Shown here: positions 10,400 through 21,023 of the stretch, piece after piece
Numbering within the stretch: position 1 is the first letter of the stretch
Layout of the letters: every line of letters begins with the position of its first letter
DNA from: Nitzschia sp. DOCU1
Taxonomy: Eukaryota > Bacillariophyta > Bacillariophyceae > Bacillariales > Bacillariaceae
NCBI GenBank assembly: GCA_951394045.1
Contig: OX595994.1
Location: 992,001 to 1,056,000, forward strand
Direction of reading: 5' to 3'
Length of the DNA stretch: 64,000 nt
Translations under genes and position numbers: made by a program
Notes under the pieces: generated by a model
Seen by the model: only the letters and a program-made list of their open reading frames with translations
What the model was told of the DNA's origin: nothing
Database searches by the model: none

Positions 10400-11626
10400 C
10401 GTACTATTGTTTTGTGGTGAAACTGTAAAACGTGGGTGAGGGTAGCAACGACGAAATTATGTGAGCGTAATGAAGCTGGAAGTGCTGTTTTTATTACGGC
10501 CATCGAAGCGCTAGTTCGGACTCCCTTCCGCTGACGCAAAGGCCCCAGAAGAATTCTAATCCCAACTTCATTGGCTGGATACGTCGCCTGTGGTGAAGCA
10601 CTTAAATAAAAAGGAAGACATTAAATGAATGGCTCTAACAAACAAGAATGTCGCTTGAAGTTTCCCAAAATGTCATAGCGCCAAGAATCGATTTTATGGG
10701 TACGTGGTGAATGAGTCGTTTGGTGGTGACCGTATTGAAAAAGCGATTAGTCGTAATGCAGATTTTGTCCGGTGAGCTACCGGTATCTTCGATACGACTA
10801 TGAAATTAAAGCAATACTACATCAAAAAAGCGTCATTCCCTTCTGGGATCTCTTCGCCTTCTCTAGTCGATTTAAGGGCCTTTCAAGCTATTGGTATCCA
10901 AGACATTAGATCTATTTAACGTCATTCTTTTTCGAAAAGCAGCTGCCAAGTCTCATGATGTTCTAAGATAGCTATCGGCAATATCCCAAAAACTACAGTA
11001 CCGCCCGCCGCAAATGTTCGCCCAGGCATGCGCCGAGTTGGTTTTTGCAGCGAACTTTCCTCTCTACTTGCGGATATTTGAAGTCCAGTCTACCGGTAGT
11101 AGAGATGATAGCGAGAAGCAAGAAGTAGAGTCCCACTAGCAGCAACTACTAGTAGAAAATAGTACCAGGTACGGTCGTGTTCGAGTTGCTAGAGTACTAG
11201 AGAAACCAACCTATGCTTGGTAGAAGGAACGTATGTCGGACTGTAGTAGCTTCAGGAGGCGAGTCCAGCCAGGCTGCTAGTTCTGCTGCAATCGATGGTT
11301 CTTTCGTGCAGTGCTCGATTCTAGACCACATGGCTAAAATCATGCAGCTGTTTCTACTGAACTAGTTCAACGCAAGCAAGGCTAGGAAGCACGATGAAAA
11401 ATCAAGCAACATCACGCAACAATCAACTAATTGTAAATTTCTCTTGGTTTCAATAATATACTAGTGTTAGAATGTTTCTTCTCTCACCAAATTGACCTCC
11501 TTCCCTCTTGTTTTGGCCAGTATCAGTGTCAAGCTAATGGAAAGACGAGATCAAGAACGCCCCGGCAGTATAGAATCCTTGTGTAAATAAACAAAATAGC
11601 CGGCGAGATTTCCTCACGCCACACGC
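10400..11626. other. 1.2-kb spacer
   Basis: No long reading frame or recognisable RNA. TACCGGTA palindromes occur at 10778-10785 and 11091-11098. The right half is rich in CTAGTAG-type strings. It presumably holds the promoter of the GAF gene and the 3' end of the phosphatase transcript. Confidence 0.5.
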
Positions 11627-12916
11627 CTAGTCCTCAACCAGCGCTTTTCTTAGCTTCTCCCTCTGTTCAGGGCCGAATCCAATATAATCACAATATCCTT
11701 CCACACTTCCATAGTGCTCTTCAATAGAGATTAGCGTATCTGCCATAACTTGAGGTGGCGCCCCGAGAAAGGTCTTTGGGTCGAGACTGCGTTGTGACAG
11801 CGCACCCACCATGGCTTGGTGGTCGTTCATTTCGGCGTACACATTGGCAGAGAGGGAATAGTCTTCTACAATATCTTCTGGCTTGGCCCCACAAATGCTC
11901 AGGATGATAGCAGTGATCATTCCGGTTCGATCCTTTCCTGCAGTGCAGTAAAAAGCAACAGGGTGGCGTTCCTTGTCGGCGCACAATTCCAAAACATACT
12001 TGATTCCTGGTGCCCCAAATCGCAACAATAAATCATTGAGCATTGTAAGCCCACCATCATTGATTTCTTGAATGAAAGGGCGCTTGAGCGAATTCCAGAT
12101 GCGCTTGCTAATGATCGCTCCCGGCGCCTTGAGCAGTGACCGTGTAATATCCCGCTTTCGAAGTTTGGTTACGGTACCACGAACGTATTTGAACTCATTC
12201 ATCAACGACACAAAATGTCGTTCCTTGCGCTTCAGGGGCTTTGCTAGAAATCTATTTGCTGGCAAAGACTTGGGGTCGTCGCAGCCATAATCGCAGAACT
12301 CTTCGTCTTCGGCAATGACGGCATCTCCGTTATCGGATTTCGATTTGCGGAACCGATTCTTCGCAATCGGCGAAATGCCATGCTCTAGTTCACGCACGCA
12401 CCCGTCCTTTCTGCGCCCATTTTCGATCCACACAAGATCCGTAAAGTTCTCAAAGACAACGGACATTAAGGATGGATCGTCTTTGAGTTCCGTGGGCGAC
12501 CGCAAGTCCACCAACGTCGTCAAGCCAATTTCATTTAACAAAAGATCCCGATCTTTTTCAGTAGCATCTCCCAAGCGACCAGTTCTCAGAACGCGGCCCG
12601 GTTTGATGGGGGAGTTCTTAACAGACGCCAAGTCACGACAGTTCTTCACCTTTTCTAGCGCCATGTTGCGTTTTGCACAAAGATCCCGAACTTCCTCTTT
12701 GAATTTCGCTTCTTCCTCGGGATCCACGTGGGCGGACTCAGCAGCAGCCGCAGACGACGATGACGCCTCCTTGTCTTCCACACTGGCAGGCATGCGAGGA
12801 CTACATCTGCTAGGAGACGCAACCCTTCTTCCGACGGGCGCCAAAAAGGCCTGAGAGCCTCCCAGCACAGTCAACGCGAATACCAGCTTGATCGCTGAGG
12901 CGTGGAAATTTGCCAT
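11627..12916 (-). CDS. tyrosine/dual-specificity phosphatase-like protein, probably plastid-targeted
   Basis: The protein (429 aa, no intron) has the Cys-X5-Arg loop of protein tyrosine phosphatases as FYCTAGKDRTG, with the nucleophile at about Cys324 and the Arg at about 330. A preceding segment (GRVLRTGRLGDATEKDRDLL...TTLVDLRSPTEL, about residues 105-145) is typical of the Y_phosphatase3/Siw14-like group, whose members act on phosphotyrosine, phosphoinositides or inositol pyrophosphates. The N-terminus is a hydrophobic signal sequence ending GGSQAFLAP, which fits the diatom plastid motif with Phe at +1, followed by a basic, Ser-rich transit-like stretch. Substrate is unknown. The catalytic general acid could not be placed with confidence. 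Confidence 0.82.
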   Translation of the reverse strand: MANFHASAIKLVFALTVLGGSQAFLAPVGRRVASPSRCSPRMPASVEDKEASSSSAAAAESAHVDPEEEAKFKEEVRDLCAKRNMALEKVKNCRDLASVKNSPIKPGRVLRTGRLGDATEKDRDLLLNEIGLTTLVDLRSPTELKDDPSLMSVVFENFTDLVWIENGRRKDGCVRELEHGISPIAKNRFRKSKSDNGDAVIAEDEEFCDYGCDDPKSLPANRFLAKPLKRKERHFVSLMNEFKYVRGTVTKLRKRDITRSLLKAPGAIISKRIWNSLKRPFIQEINDGGLTMLNDLLLRFGAPGIKYVLELCADKERHPVAFYCTAGKDRTGMITAIILSICGAKPEDIVEDYSLSANVYAEMNDHQAMVGALSQRSLDPKTFLGAPPQVMADTLISIEEHYGSVEGYCDYIGFGPEQREKLRKALVED

Positions 12917-13759
12917 GCTTTCGTTTATTGAGCTTCCTCACAGAGACGATGATCTGGGGCAGACTTGAGACAAAGGAGTGTTGCAGTGAATGAATGTATG
13001 ATGAGCTTTGATCTTTTAAAGGATGCATGCGGAAACGTTGTTGGCAAGGATACGGCCGTTGTTTGTCGTCGTCGTCGTCGTCGGAGGGAATCTTCGTGGC
13101 GGCGGCACCAAAGTGGTCGTTGATTGGTCAACCTTGCAACCGCGTGCAAAATGGTAAGCACCATGACGTCGCTTGTTTCCGGGGACCTCCTTGTGATCCC
13201 CGTTATTTTCCCTGCAAGAAATTCGGGGAGACCCCTTTTGCGCGCCGGGGGGGTTGTGCTGAGGCGAGCATCGCCAGCATCCTTGGGTCCTTTTGTCTCG
13301 AAATTAGCGATCGATGCGAGTTCATGGCAAGTCGTGCCTGATCCTATTACAACACCCAACTCATCCGTTTAGGGATCTTGCCCACGCAACCCAGCGCTGT
13401 CACAAGCACCGTCACAAGTTTATCGTCCTCACATTTTGAGGCCGTCCTGGACGACAGTGCAATTAGCGCTTGAGATGCGCAACATGATTGCAATTAGCGT
13501 CTTGAGATACGGAAGGACCATGTCGAGTCACAAATGCTACGATAGCCAACTATGGCGACCTATTCGTTCCTCATCTAAACATTGGCATTGACAAGAGTGG
13601 ATGAAGCATGCACTCAATCATTGTAACGTCTTCGAATTGAGTCGAGGATTTGGAAATTCACAAACTTCCTCGTCTTGGTGTTTTCATAAATTGAAACAGA
13701 GTCAATCTCAAAGGGTCAAAGCAACAACAAAAAAGTTCTAGAGGAAAGTAACGTGAAAC
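12917..13759. other. spacer between divergent genes
   Basis: This is a shared upstream region of the phosphatase (minus) and the acidic unknown protein (plus). It contains a short GTC/GTCG microsatellite near 13063-13082. An open frame on the minus strand (12925-13359) has no family resemblance and is not called. Confidence 0.5.
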
Positions 13760-15001
13760 ATGAACACAAACAGTAAGTCAACGAGGCCCGATAGATGACT
13801 ATAGTTCGTGGTTCTTTGCTTTGCAATTGTAACTTACGACGCATACAATACTTCTTTCGTCCCCAACCAATTCTTAGTGAGTACCATCAATCCTACGTCT
13901 TCTTCTTCATCTTCTTCCCGTATCAACATCAATAACGACACCAACAAAAACTGTACCAACGCCAACCACTCTACTGGAGAAGATGAACACTTTTGGTTCT
14001 TATCTGTATGCTGCCCCAACGATACTACCAGCAATACTATTTCTTCGTCTCCATTCAGGAGCGCTTTTTCCTCGTATCAACCTCGGTCGCGCGTTGCTAA
14101 CAGTACACAGGCCGAGCAGATGGCTATTACTTTGGGTTCCGTATCTTTTGATGACGACAACTACGGCTACGATGATCGCGACGACGTTGACTCTTGTGAC
14201 GCGTTGCCTTTGATTGAGCGAACATTTTCCTTTGACGATGGAAACGACGAAGATGACTATCCACATGCACCGCGGTCGCCTCACTTTTTCCGATTTGATG
14301 ACTGGAGCAGTACCTCTCCTCGCGATGACAATGAAAGCAATGACGAAAGCGTCTACACTTCTTCCTTGAATTCGCCTGCAAATGAATGTTTTCAAGAGGA
14401 TGTTGAAGTGTTGTACAGACCAGAGTGCCTCCTAGACGATGTGTTCTCGGAAATCCATACCTACTACCCTATTCACCTCCGCAACTCTTCTTCCACTCGA
14501 GCACTTCCGCCGTCAAACTCCTCCTTCACCTTTCAACCGATTCGCGACGGCAGTTTCTTGAACTTGTCTGTGGACACAACCTCTGCCGCCCCCACAGCGA
14601 GTCTCTTCGGCAGCGAGGACCCTTTTGGCAGTGGTTCTCAACCCCAGTACGGTGTAGATGATGGCATTCGCATTCTCGAGTGTCCCAGCATTGCTCGGGT
14701 TGGAAGTTGGGACGACGAACAAGAAGGGACATACGAACACTTGATCTCCTCTGTTCACGGTGAGGATCAGGGGTCGAACGAGGATGAAGAAGATGACGAG
14801 GTCTCGTCCCTAACCAATGGCTACGTCACTCCTATCCCTCGTGTTATTTTTGTTCGTAAGGAACGACGGGGTTGGAAAACAATGGTGTTAAAATCGTGCC
14901 ACCGAATCATGTCCATTGGCAGGCAGAGCAATAACGATGTCACTAGAAAAACACGCTGGTCCATGCGCCGAAGCCTGAAGGGACGCCTTGGTGAATTCTA
15001 G
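13760..15001 (+). CDS. acidic Ser/Asp-rich protein of unknown function, two exons
   Basis: I do not recognise this gene. The predicted first exon is tiny: 13760-13772 (ATG plus three codons), then a GT-AG intron at 13773-13877 (105 bp, donor GTAAGT, acceptor TTCTTAG) that joins to give MNTNMSTINPTSSSSSSS. The second exon runs to the stop at 15001, giving 378 aa in total. The body is rich in Ser, Asp and Glu, with several short DDD/DED runs around residues 90-140 and 310-325. A basic tail near the end (RKERRGWKTMVLKSCHRIM) is conserved-looking. The protein is probably disordered and nuclear or cytosolic. The start is inferred from splice signals; without the intron the first in-frame ATG would be near 14119. 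Confidence 0.6.
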
Positions 15002-15314
15002 AGAGTTGCAGGACGAGACTCGATCGGCCAACTTACTCGTCCGTTCCTACTTGAACGTCAAATTTCATCAAACGTCAACCCTTATGGCTAGTTTTATTGA
15101 TCTTTTGCTTAACGCAGCCTCCGCAGGAGGTAGCTTGCCGCCCTTGTCGCTTTTTCCGTGTCAAAAAGTCTTGGGGACATCTTGCGTGGAGTGTGGTTAC
15201 TTTTGTACAATCGATTTCGCCCGAGGCCCATCGAAACAACGCAACATTGATAACATAAATAGGACATTCCAAACCCGAAACGGGGAACAAAATTGTAGCA
15301 GCCTGCCTTGCTAA
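15002..15314. other. spacer between convergent genes
   Basis: 3' regions of the acidic unknown gene and the apyrase meet here. Nothing else is seen. Confidence 0.5.
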
Positions 15315-16990
15315 CTAAAAGCTCTCGGCAACAAACAGAGGGTGTGCCCTTGACTGAAAACGTAAAGTCTTGTTTTCTTCCGATCCTTGCTCATACGTAA
15401 TGTTGATCGTTTCTGTCTTCGGATCGGCCCGGCTGTCCACTGCTGTCTCCTCTGCATACATGGACAGCGCCATGCCAAGAGTCCACTCGACTTCGCTTCC
15501 GTCCACCAGAAAGGTAAATGTAATATCACGCGATGATGGGTGGAAACCGAAACCATCCTTTAGTAGCGTAACCATGTAGACAGTTTCTATGCATCGATGC
15601 GGCAGCACTTCTTTGCGAGTAAACGTGTGCGCGTCGTGCAAATGCTCCATGTCGTTGTCCCAATCGCGAGAGCAAAGACCGTAGAGAGCATCATGCAATT
15701 CTTGGATGCTGGGATTTGGCCACGAAAGGTTCAAGGCGCTGTGCGCTTCTTTGTGTGGCTCAGAGAATACTCGAAGACTATCCAGTGAAAAGAAGTAGAG
15801 CGACATGGCCAGGAACTTCCCCCTAATGGGTGGATGTTGCACTCCTCCCACCTGATTGTCAACCTCCCAATGGTTATCATGTGGAACTTCCGGATGAGGA
15901 ATCAAACGCTGCGTCTGTCGGATGCACTCGTCCGTATCGCCAGTTCCGACAAGAATAAAGTCCATCCAATTCACTTTGTACCCCTTGTTTGCACAGGGAT
16001 TCGCCACAATTTTGCTAGCACAGCTTTCTGGATCTTCTGCATCTTGTCGAAGTCTCTCCTCTACCAAAGTAGTCCAGAGACGTTCGCGAAACTGATCGAC
16101 TCCATAAGACAAATAGCTCGTAGAAAAGAAATGGTCGCCATTTAACTGTGACGGGCTCCCAGAGGGGCTCTCGCAGCTTTCGCCAACCATGTCCTCGTTG
16201 CTACAGGTATCGGTGTTCTCGTGTGCCTCTTCAGTCTTTCGAGCATCCGGTAGAAAAACAATTTGTGTCGAACTTCCACCCATGTCTAGCGCTCCGACAG
16301 GCCCGGCGTGTGGTTCGTCATAGCTATCGCCACCAACAAATCGCAGTTGAGCATCTACGATTCCTTGCAGATAGTTGGCCGCCACTGCCCCATAAAAGCC
16401 TTCCAGTTCCCCACTCAAGGTAGCAATATCGCCACGCTCCATGCCCCGAAACACGAAACTAGGCGATTCCATCAATCCCTGATATAGCGCATCATAAACA
16501 GCTTCTTGCTCCGACTCGGGCAACAACCTCATTCCCGCAGTTGCCTGATACTTGACAGAAGTGTACGGATGATATTCAGCAGGAATCACACTAGCAGCAT
16601 ATTCAAAAAGAGGGACCAAATGTTCTGCCACATAAGTTGCATTCAGGGGGCGGTTTTCCGCCATCTCCGACTCCAAGCGTCCAAAGGCGGAAAGCGGGAT
16701 GTTTGCTCGCGAGGAACCACGACGGACGCACTCCACATCGTTTTCATCCTCGACAAATTCAAACACATGAAGCCGGGAACCCGTCGAACCACCATCGAGA
16801 ATCTTAAGAAAGAGGTAACAATGCTGATGAGACATTCTGTGTTGACTTATGCACACTTAAAATCCGACAAAGAAGTAAAACTTACGATCTTATAAGGAGA
16901 CCTGGTTCGAGCATTTGTTACTCCCGCGTAACAAAGGGAAACCCAGAGAGAGACCAGGACAATTGCGTCCTTTCCGTGGCCTTTCTTCAT
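15315..16990 (-). CDS. apyrase/nucleoside triphosphate diphosphohydrolase (GDA1/CD39 family), two exons
   Basis: This family hydrolyses nucleoside tri- and diphosphates outside the cell or in the Golgi lumen. Exon 1 is 16990-16886 and exon 2 is 16802-15315, separated by an 83-bp GT-AG intron, giving 530 aa. The N-terminus MKKGHGKDAIVLVSLWVSLC is a signal peptide or anchor. Apyrase conserved region 1, ILDGGSTGSRLHVF, is completed across the splice junction. Further on are YQATAGMRLL (ACR2), the ELEGFYGAVAANYL segment (ACR3) and VGALDMGGSSTQIVF (ACR4). The C-terminal third is divergent and no second membrane helix is obvious. The length suits a soluble or single-anchor family member. Confidence 0.9.
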
Positions 16991-17670
16991 TGTTCTAGTC
17001 GTCGTTCTCCAGAAAAGTGGGAAGAAATCTGTCTTGACAAAATCCGTCCAGAACGTTACTGTAATTAATACGATTGATGTCACTGCCAGGCTTGACTAGA
17101 TGGGCAGGCAATCAAATCAAGTTCTTTCAGCGAGCCGAAGTGATGCGGAAGTCGTCACTTGCCTTTTTATTTGTCCCTCCAAAAGATAAGAACGAAAGGG
17201 AAGTGATGGCTACCGGTAACGGTTTGTTACAACCCTCATTTCTACGATTGAAAGAAGAAAAAACCAGCAGTCATTTCGTTGGCCAACAGAGTTCCGGCTG
17301 GCTTCCATCTCACTCAGAACAGTTATTTCATTGGTCGCTGAAAACTGCCACGTATGCGTCTGTCATTTGATTCGTGTTCACAGACAATGCGTCGATGACG
17401 CCAGAACACAATTCGTGGAAAACGTCCGAATCTGTGGAGACTCGGAGTATGCTTTGGCGATCGCGCTCACTTCACGCTCGTCGGTCATCCGATCGCGCCG
17501 GCCGAGCCTACCAAGCGTTGAGTGTTGCTGATGAGGTTCCACAAATTCTCTTGGGGGTTTTGTCCTTTTGGGTTGGCGGGCAATGCGTATTCTTGTATCT
17601 TCTACCGTACCCACGAGAAGAAAGGAGTTTCCTTTCATTTAAAGTTGTTTCAAGTTGTCTTTGTGGAGCC
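16991..17670. other. spacer upstream of the YbaK-type gene
   Basis: This region separates two divergent genes. A TACCGGTA palindrome lies at 17211-17218. The reading frame of the next gene stays open back to 17374 with an ATG at 17395, so part of this stretch could be coding if that start is used. Confidence 0.45.
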
Positions 17671-18861
17671 ATGGAGGTGATATCTCACCCATCAAGTCAT
17701 CGGGGCGACGAGAATAAGTGCGTGGCATTCATCTCGTATTTGGAAAATGGTCAGCTGCAGGGCTTTGAGTGTGAAAATGTTTGGATCATGGATGAAGCTT
17801 TGGATGGAAAGAAAAGCGAAATTTTAGATGATCTTGAAAACTACGATATGATGGAAACTTGTCATTCTCGGCCCAAGGGACTTCGATGGCAACGGTTGTT
17901 GAGGGGGGTGTTTCACAAGCGAGAACATCGACAGAGGGATTCGACTCAACGCCAGCGATATGGAAAGCCGAGTAAGAAAAGTGGGTATAACAGTGACACC
18001 AATACGGTGTCAACCTCGGCTAGCTCGTTGAGCTCGTACTCGAGCCTGGAAGGATTTGTCATTACGGCTTCGAAAACAGCGAAAGACGATGACTCCAGTC
18101 ACGTGGATCCTACACTGTTCGAAATTCTCAGTGACATTGCAGCCGAAGTCCGCGAAACCAAAGGTGGATACAGTTCTGCCGAGTTTGAGATTCTCAAGGC
18201 CCATAACTTGGTGTTTGACGATGAGACGGCCTGTACAGAGCGATCTGAGTCGTCATCGATATCGAGTCGCTCCGAGCGGTCTGTTGGGCAGCATTGTCTC
18301 ATGGAACGAAGGCTGCTCGACACAGGATTGGTGAAGCGTAGCGACTTTGACTTTGTTAGAGACTATGTTTCAAAAGAGGTACTGCACATTGTTGGAGGGA
18401 AGAACGAAGACGATCCTGTTGAGGACGAAATGGTATCGCACGTCAAGACAGGGATATGGGAGGTAATCTGCTTGGAAGATGATGGTACTCCCAAGAAGCC
18501 TTACTATGTTGTGACGGCCGTTTCAATGGATGACCGTGTAGACACAAATAAACTACGAAAATTTGTGTTTTCGGGTCAGCAGCACAAACGACGGCCAAAG
18601 CTTGGGATGGCCCCAACAGAAACTGCGGAAGGGTTGGCCGGATACAAGTCAGGGACCATGGCCCCCATTTGTCATTCGGAAAAGATGAAGCTGTACTTGG
18701 AAGAAAGTTTAATACAAGGCGTCGATGTCGAGAAGCATCGAATCAATGTAGGTTCAGGAATGTTTGGAAAGTGCTTATCCATCTCGGCTCGACACTTTCT
18801 GGAGATTGCTAAGGCGAACCCCAGTGGACTTGAAATCTGCCCAGTCGTCAGGAAAGCCTAG
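17671..18861 (+). CDS. protein with a C-terminal YbaK/aminoacyl-tRNA deacylase-like domain
   Basis: YbaK-type domains remove mischarged amino acids from tRNA. I chose the ATG at 17671, whose context gccATGg is strong, giving 396 aa. The same frame continues upstream to an ATG at 17395 in weaker context (488 aa). Residues 1-230 are Ser-rich, acidic and basic by turns and look disordered. The domain covers about residues 255-395: GIWEVICLEDDGTPKKPYYVV, a Lys-containing TNKLRKFVFSGQ, PTETAEGLAGYKSGTMAPICHSEKMKLYLEES and VGSGMFGKCLSISARHFLEIA. The GYKSGTMAP segment matches the Gly-rich loop of the family. Whether it has editing activity or only the fold cannot be told. No targeting peptide is clear. 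Confidence 0.72.
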   Translation: MEVISHPSSHRGDENKCVAFISYLENGQLQGFECENVWIMDEALDGKKSEILDDLENYDMMETCHSRPKGLRWQRLLRGVFHKREHRQRDSTQRQRYGKPSKKSGYNSDTNTVSTSASSLSSYSSLEGFVITASKTAKDDDSSHVDPTLFEILSDIAAEVRETKGGYSSAEFEILKAHNLVFDDETACTERSESSSISSRSERSVGQHCLMERRLLDTGLVKRSDFDFVRDYVSKEVLHIVGGKNEDDPVEDEMVSHVKTGIWEVICLEDDGTPKKPYYVVTAVSMDDRVDTNKLRKFVFSGQQHKRRPKLGMAPTETAEGLAGYKSGTMAPICHSEKMKLYLEESLIQGVDVEKHRINVGSGMFGKCLSISARHFLEIAKANPSGLEICPVVRKA

Positions 18862-19148
18862 TAAAGTGTTGAGTCAACCGATATGAGTAATGTTCAACTC
18901 CACCTACACAAACACAAAATGTACCAGTGCCATCTAGCAAAATCTAGAACTTGTATATAGTAGTTAACTAGACTCATATGGTGGAAACAGAACCCGACTA
19001 AAAAGGAATAACTGCGATACTGGGACATGGAAAACATCCATGCAGAAAATAACTAACCCGATCCACTCGTGACCCACGACCATAATGGAGAAAGATACCC
19101 GTCGAGAAACAATCGTCGTAAGGGGACCTAACCTTGTACCGGTGAGAC

Positions 19149-19520
19149 TCAGTCGAGATCATCTTCCTCCTCCTCCTCCTCGTCGTCGTCGTCCTCATCG
19201 TTTGGAATTATATCCAATACCAACTTTTCGAACAATTCGTTAGCAGCCTTCTCAGTCTTGAAATCGGTGTACGGAACTCCATTGATCTCAAGCACTCTGT
19301 CTCCAGGTTGAATGCTAGACTTTTTCGACGGAACTGCTGTCACTAAAGACGGTCGATGGGCGAGTACATGATGAGTGCGAATATGCTGCGGACTGGCACG
19401 AGAGGCGAGGACACAATGTGACCTACCGTAATAATATCCATCCTTCCGCTTCTCGACCTCGTATCCAACTTTCTTCTTTGCAGGTCTTTTGATAAGCACT
19501 CTTGTTGGATCCTCGCTCAT
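19149..19520 (-). CDS. small PDZ-domain protein with an acidic tail, two exons
   Basis: PDZ domains bind C-terminal peptides of partners. Exons are 19520-19427 and 19342-19149, with an 84-bp GT-AG intron that is a multiple of three and stop-free. The spliced protein is 95 aa. Splicing restores the PDZ pattern KKVGYEVEKRKDGYYYVTAV...SSIQPGDRVLEINGVPY, whose second half (GDRVLEINGV) is diagnostic; the domain covers about residues 15-75. The last 18 residues are almost all Asp and Glu. If the intron is retained, 28 extra residues are inserted inside the domain, which would probably disrupt it. Partners are unknown. Confidence 0.75.
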   Translation of the reverse strand: MSEDPTRVLIKRPAKKKVGYEVEKRKDGYYYGRSHCVLASRASPQHIRTHHVLAHRPSLVTAVPSKKSSIQPGDRVLEINGVPYTDFKTEKAANELFEKLVLDIIPNDEDDDDEEEEEEDDLD

Positions 19521-20005
19521 GACGAACTGGTTATTTACGTTTCTATGATTGAGTGAAGGTAACGGGAAGTTGTTTTTTCTGACTCGGCGAGAACAAATCG
19601 GAGGTACTCTGATTCCTTTCTCAGATGCGATGTATCGATTTCAGTTTGAAGATTTGCCCGGCGTCATCAGGAGCCGCTGTCATGGTGGAAGGAGCAATCC
19701 TTTCGGTGCGGGCTCGTCTCGGGCGCGGTCATTTCGAGACGGTGTGTCTTGGGATGATATCTCGGAAATGACTTACGAGACCACGGGACTCAAAGATCCC
19801 CCTTTTATTTAACCCACTAATGCTTTTTGCCACCGAGAAGGCTTACTTCCCGCCTTTTCACGCAATGACGAATCATCCTGCCTGGGTCGCGACCCTTCCG
19901 AACCAGGATATCCCAGATGATGACGATACGTGCTGTCTGAATCAGACCTTCATCTGAATGTTATTAGAGTTGCGACCGAACCAACAACGGTGACGAAGAG
20001 ATAGA
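19521..20005. other. spacer between divergent small genes
   Basis: A short frame near 19549-19812 has no ATG at its start and no family likeness. Otherwise nothing is seen. Confidence 0.45.
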
Positions 20006-20464
20006 ATGGGCCAGGGTCCGAGTCAAATGACCAAGATTCCGATAAATCAAAGCGGTGGCGGGGGCAACTTAATGAGTGAACTGGGGTTGGGGATGAGCAG
20101 CGACACGATAAAAGTCGACCATGCGTTTACGTTTGATATTGGAGAGAAATGGGAACGTCCAATACGGAAGGCAGCGGAATTATTTGTCAAAGTGGGCTAT
20201 CATTTTGCTGAGTCATTTCAGATCGTCTGCTATGGCCTGAGTGCATACCTTGTTTTATCAGGTTTGGCGAAACTTGTGGCGGCTACAAAATCAACGGACG
20301 ATTCTTCCAGCAGTAAAAGCCGATCTTCTCAACATAGCTCGAAGTCCAAAACAGGGTCAAGTAAGGAAAAAAGTAGTGTGGACGGCAAGTCATCAAGCAG
20401 ATCATCAAAGCAAGCGATAGTGGGAAGGTCTGAAGATGTAGACAAGGAAGGCGAGAGTTCATGA
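20006..20464 (+). CDS. small single-pass membrane protein, unknown
   Basis: I do not recognise this 152-aa protein. Residues 1-35 are Gly-rich and polar. One hydrophobic helix lies at about 75-95 (FQIVCYGLSAYLVLSGLAKLV). The last 55 residues are almost entirely Ser, Lys and Arg with scattered acidic residues and look disordered. The ATG at 20006 is followed by Gly (MGQGPSQ), so an N-myristoylated N-terminus is possible. No signal peptide is apparent and membrane topology cannot be decided. Confidence 0.55.
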   Translation: MGQGPSQMTKIPINQSGGGGNLMSELGLGMSSDTIKVDHAFTFDIGEKWERPIRKAAELFVKVGYHFAESFQIVCYGLSAYLVLSGLAKLVAATKSTDDSSSSKSRSSQHSSKSKTGSSKEKSSVDGKSSSRSSKQAIVGRSEDVDKEGESS

Positions 20465-21023
20465 AAGAATATCGCAGTATAAACATGCTACAATGAAGGC
20501 AAATGAATTCTGTAGCAGCACTGAAAATATTGCTGTCGAACGGTTACGATGTATTGCATCGTTCTGCATGGCATTGCGACCGTGTCGACTTTTCTGTCCA
20601 ATCCGATGTCACCTCTTGCTTCACCTACATATCGCATCATCACCAAGCCTGGGTTCTGTTGCTCCGAATAGCAGATCTCTCTGTTTTGTAGAGTAGTACC
20701 ATTCTACTATTTAGGTAATCATTGGGCTCCCAAAGTTACAGGTGTTGTGGTTAGCATGCTGTCGTAATATGGATCCATTGACTCAATCGACTAATCGCCT
20801 CGTGCGTTTGGGTGCAAGTCTGTCTGGCATCGGTACTGGTAACACTTTTACCGCTTCTCGCCGTACTATTTCCGACCCCTCCGAATCCACTCCTCTCCGT
20901 TATAGAGCTCGTCTTTCTGCCAATCCCCGCCCGCCTCTCGAGGGGATCGACCAAGACGAGACCCTTCTATCAACCGCAACGGACGTCTCAGTTGGAAAAC
21001 TCTTCTACTAATATACTAATACA
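20465..21023. other. leader region of ribosomal protein P2 with an 81-codon upstream frame
   Basis: An ATG-initiated frame at 20769-21011 (80 residues, Ser/Thr/Arg rich) ends 12 bases before the P2 start. Two overlapping TACTAAT strings, which resemble branch points, occur at about 21007-21019 just before the P2 ATG. It is unclear whether the upstream frame is in the mature transcript. Confidence 0.4.

Noticed and set aside
19549..19812. short frame between the PDZ and membrane-protein genes
   Set aside because: Starts at TTG, and the first ATG leaves fewer than 60 codons with no recognisable content.
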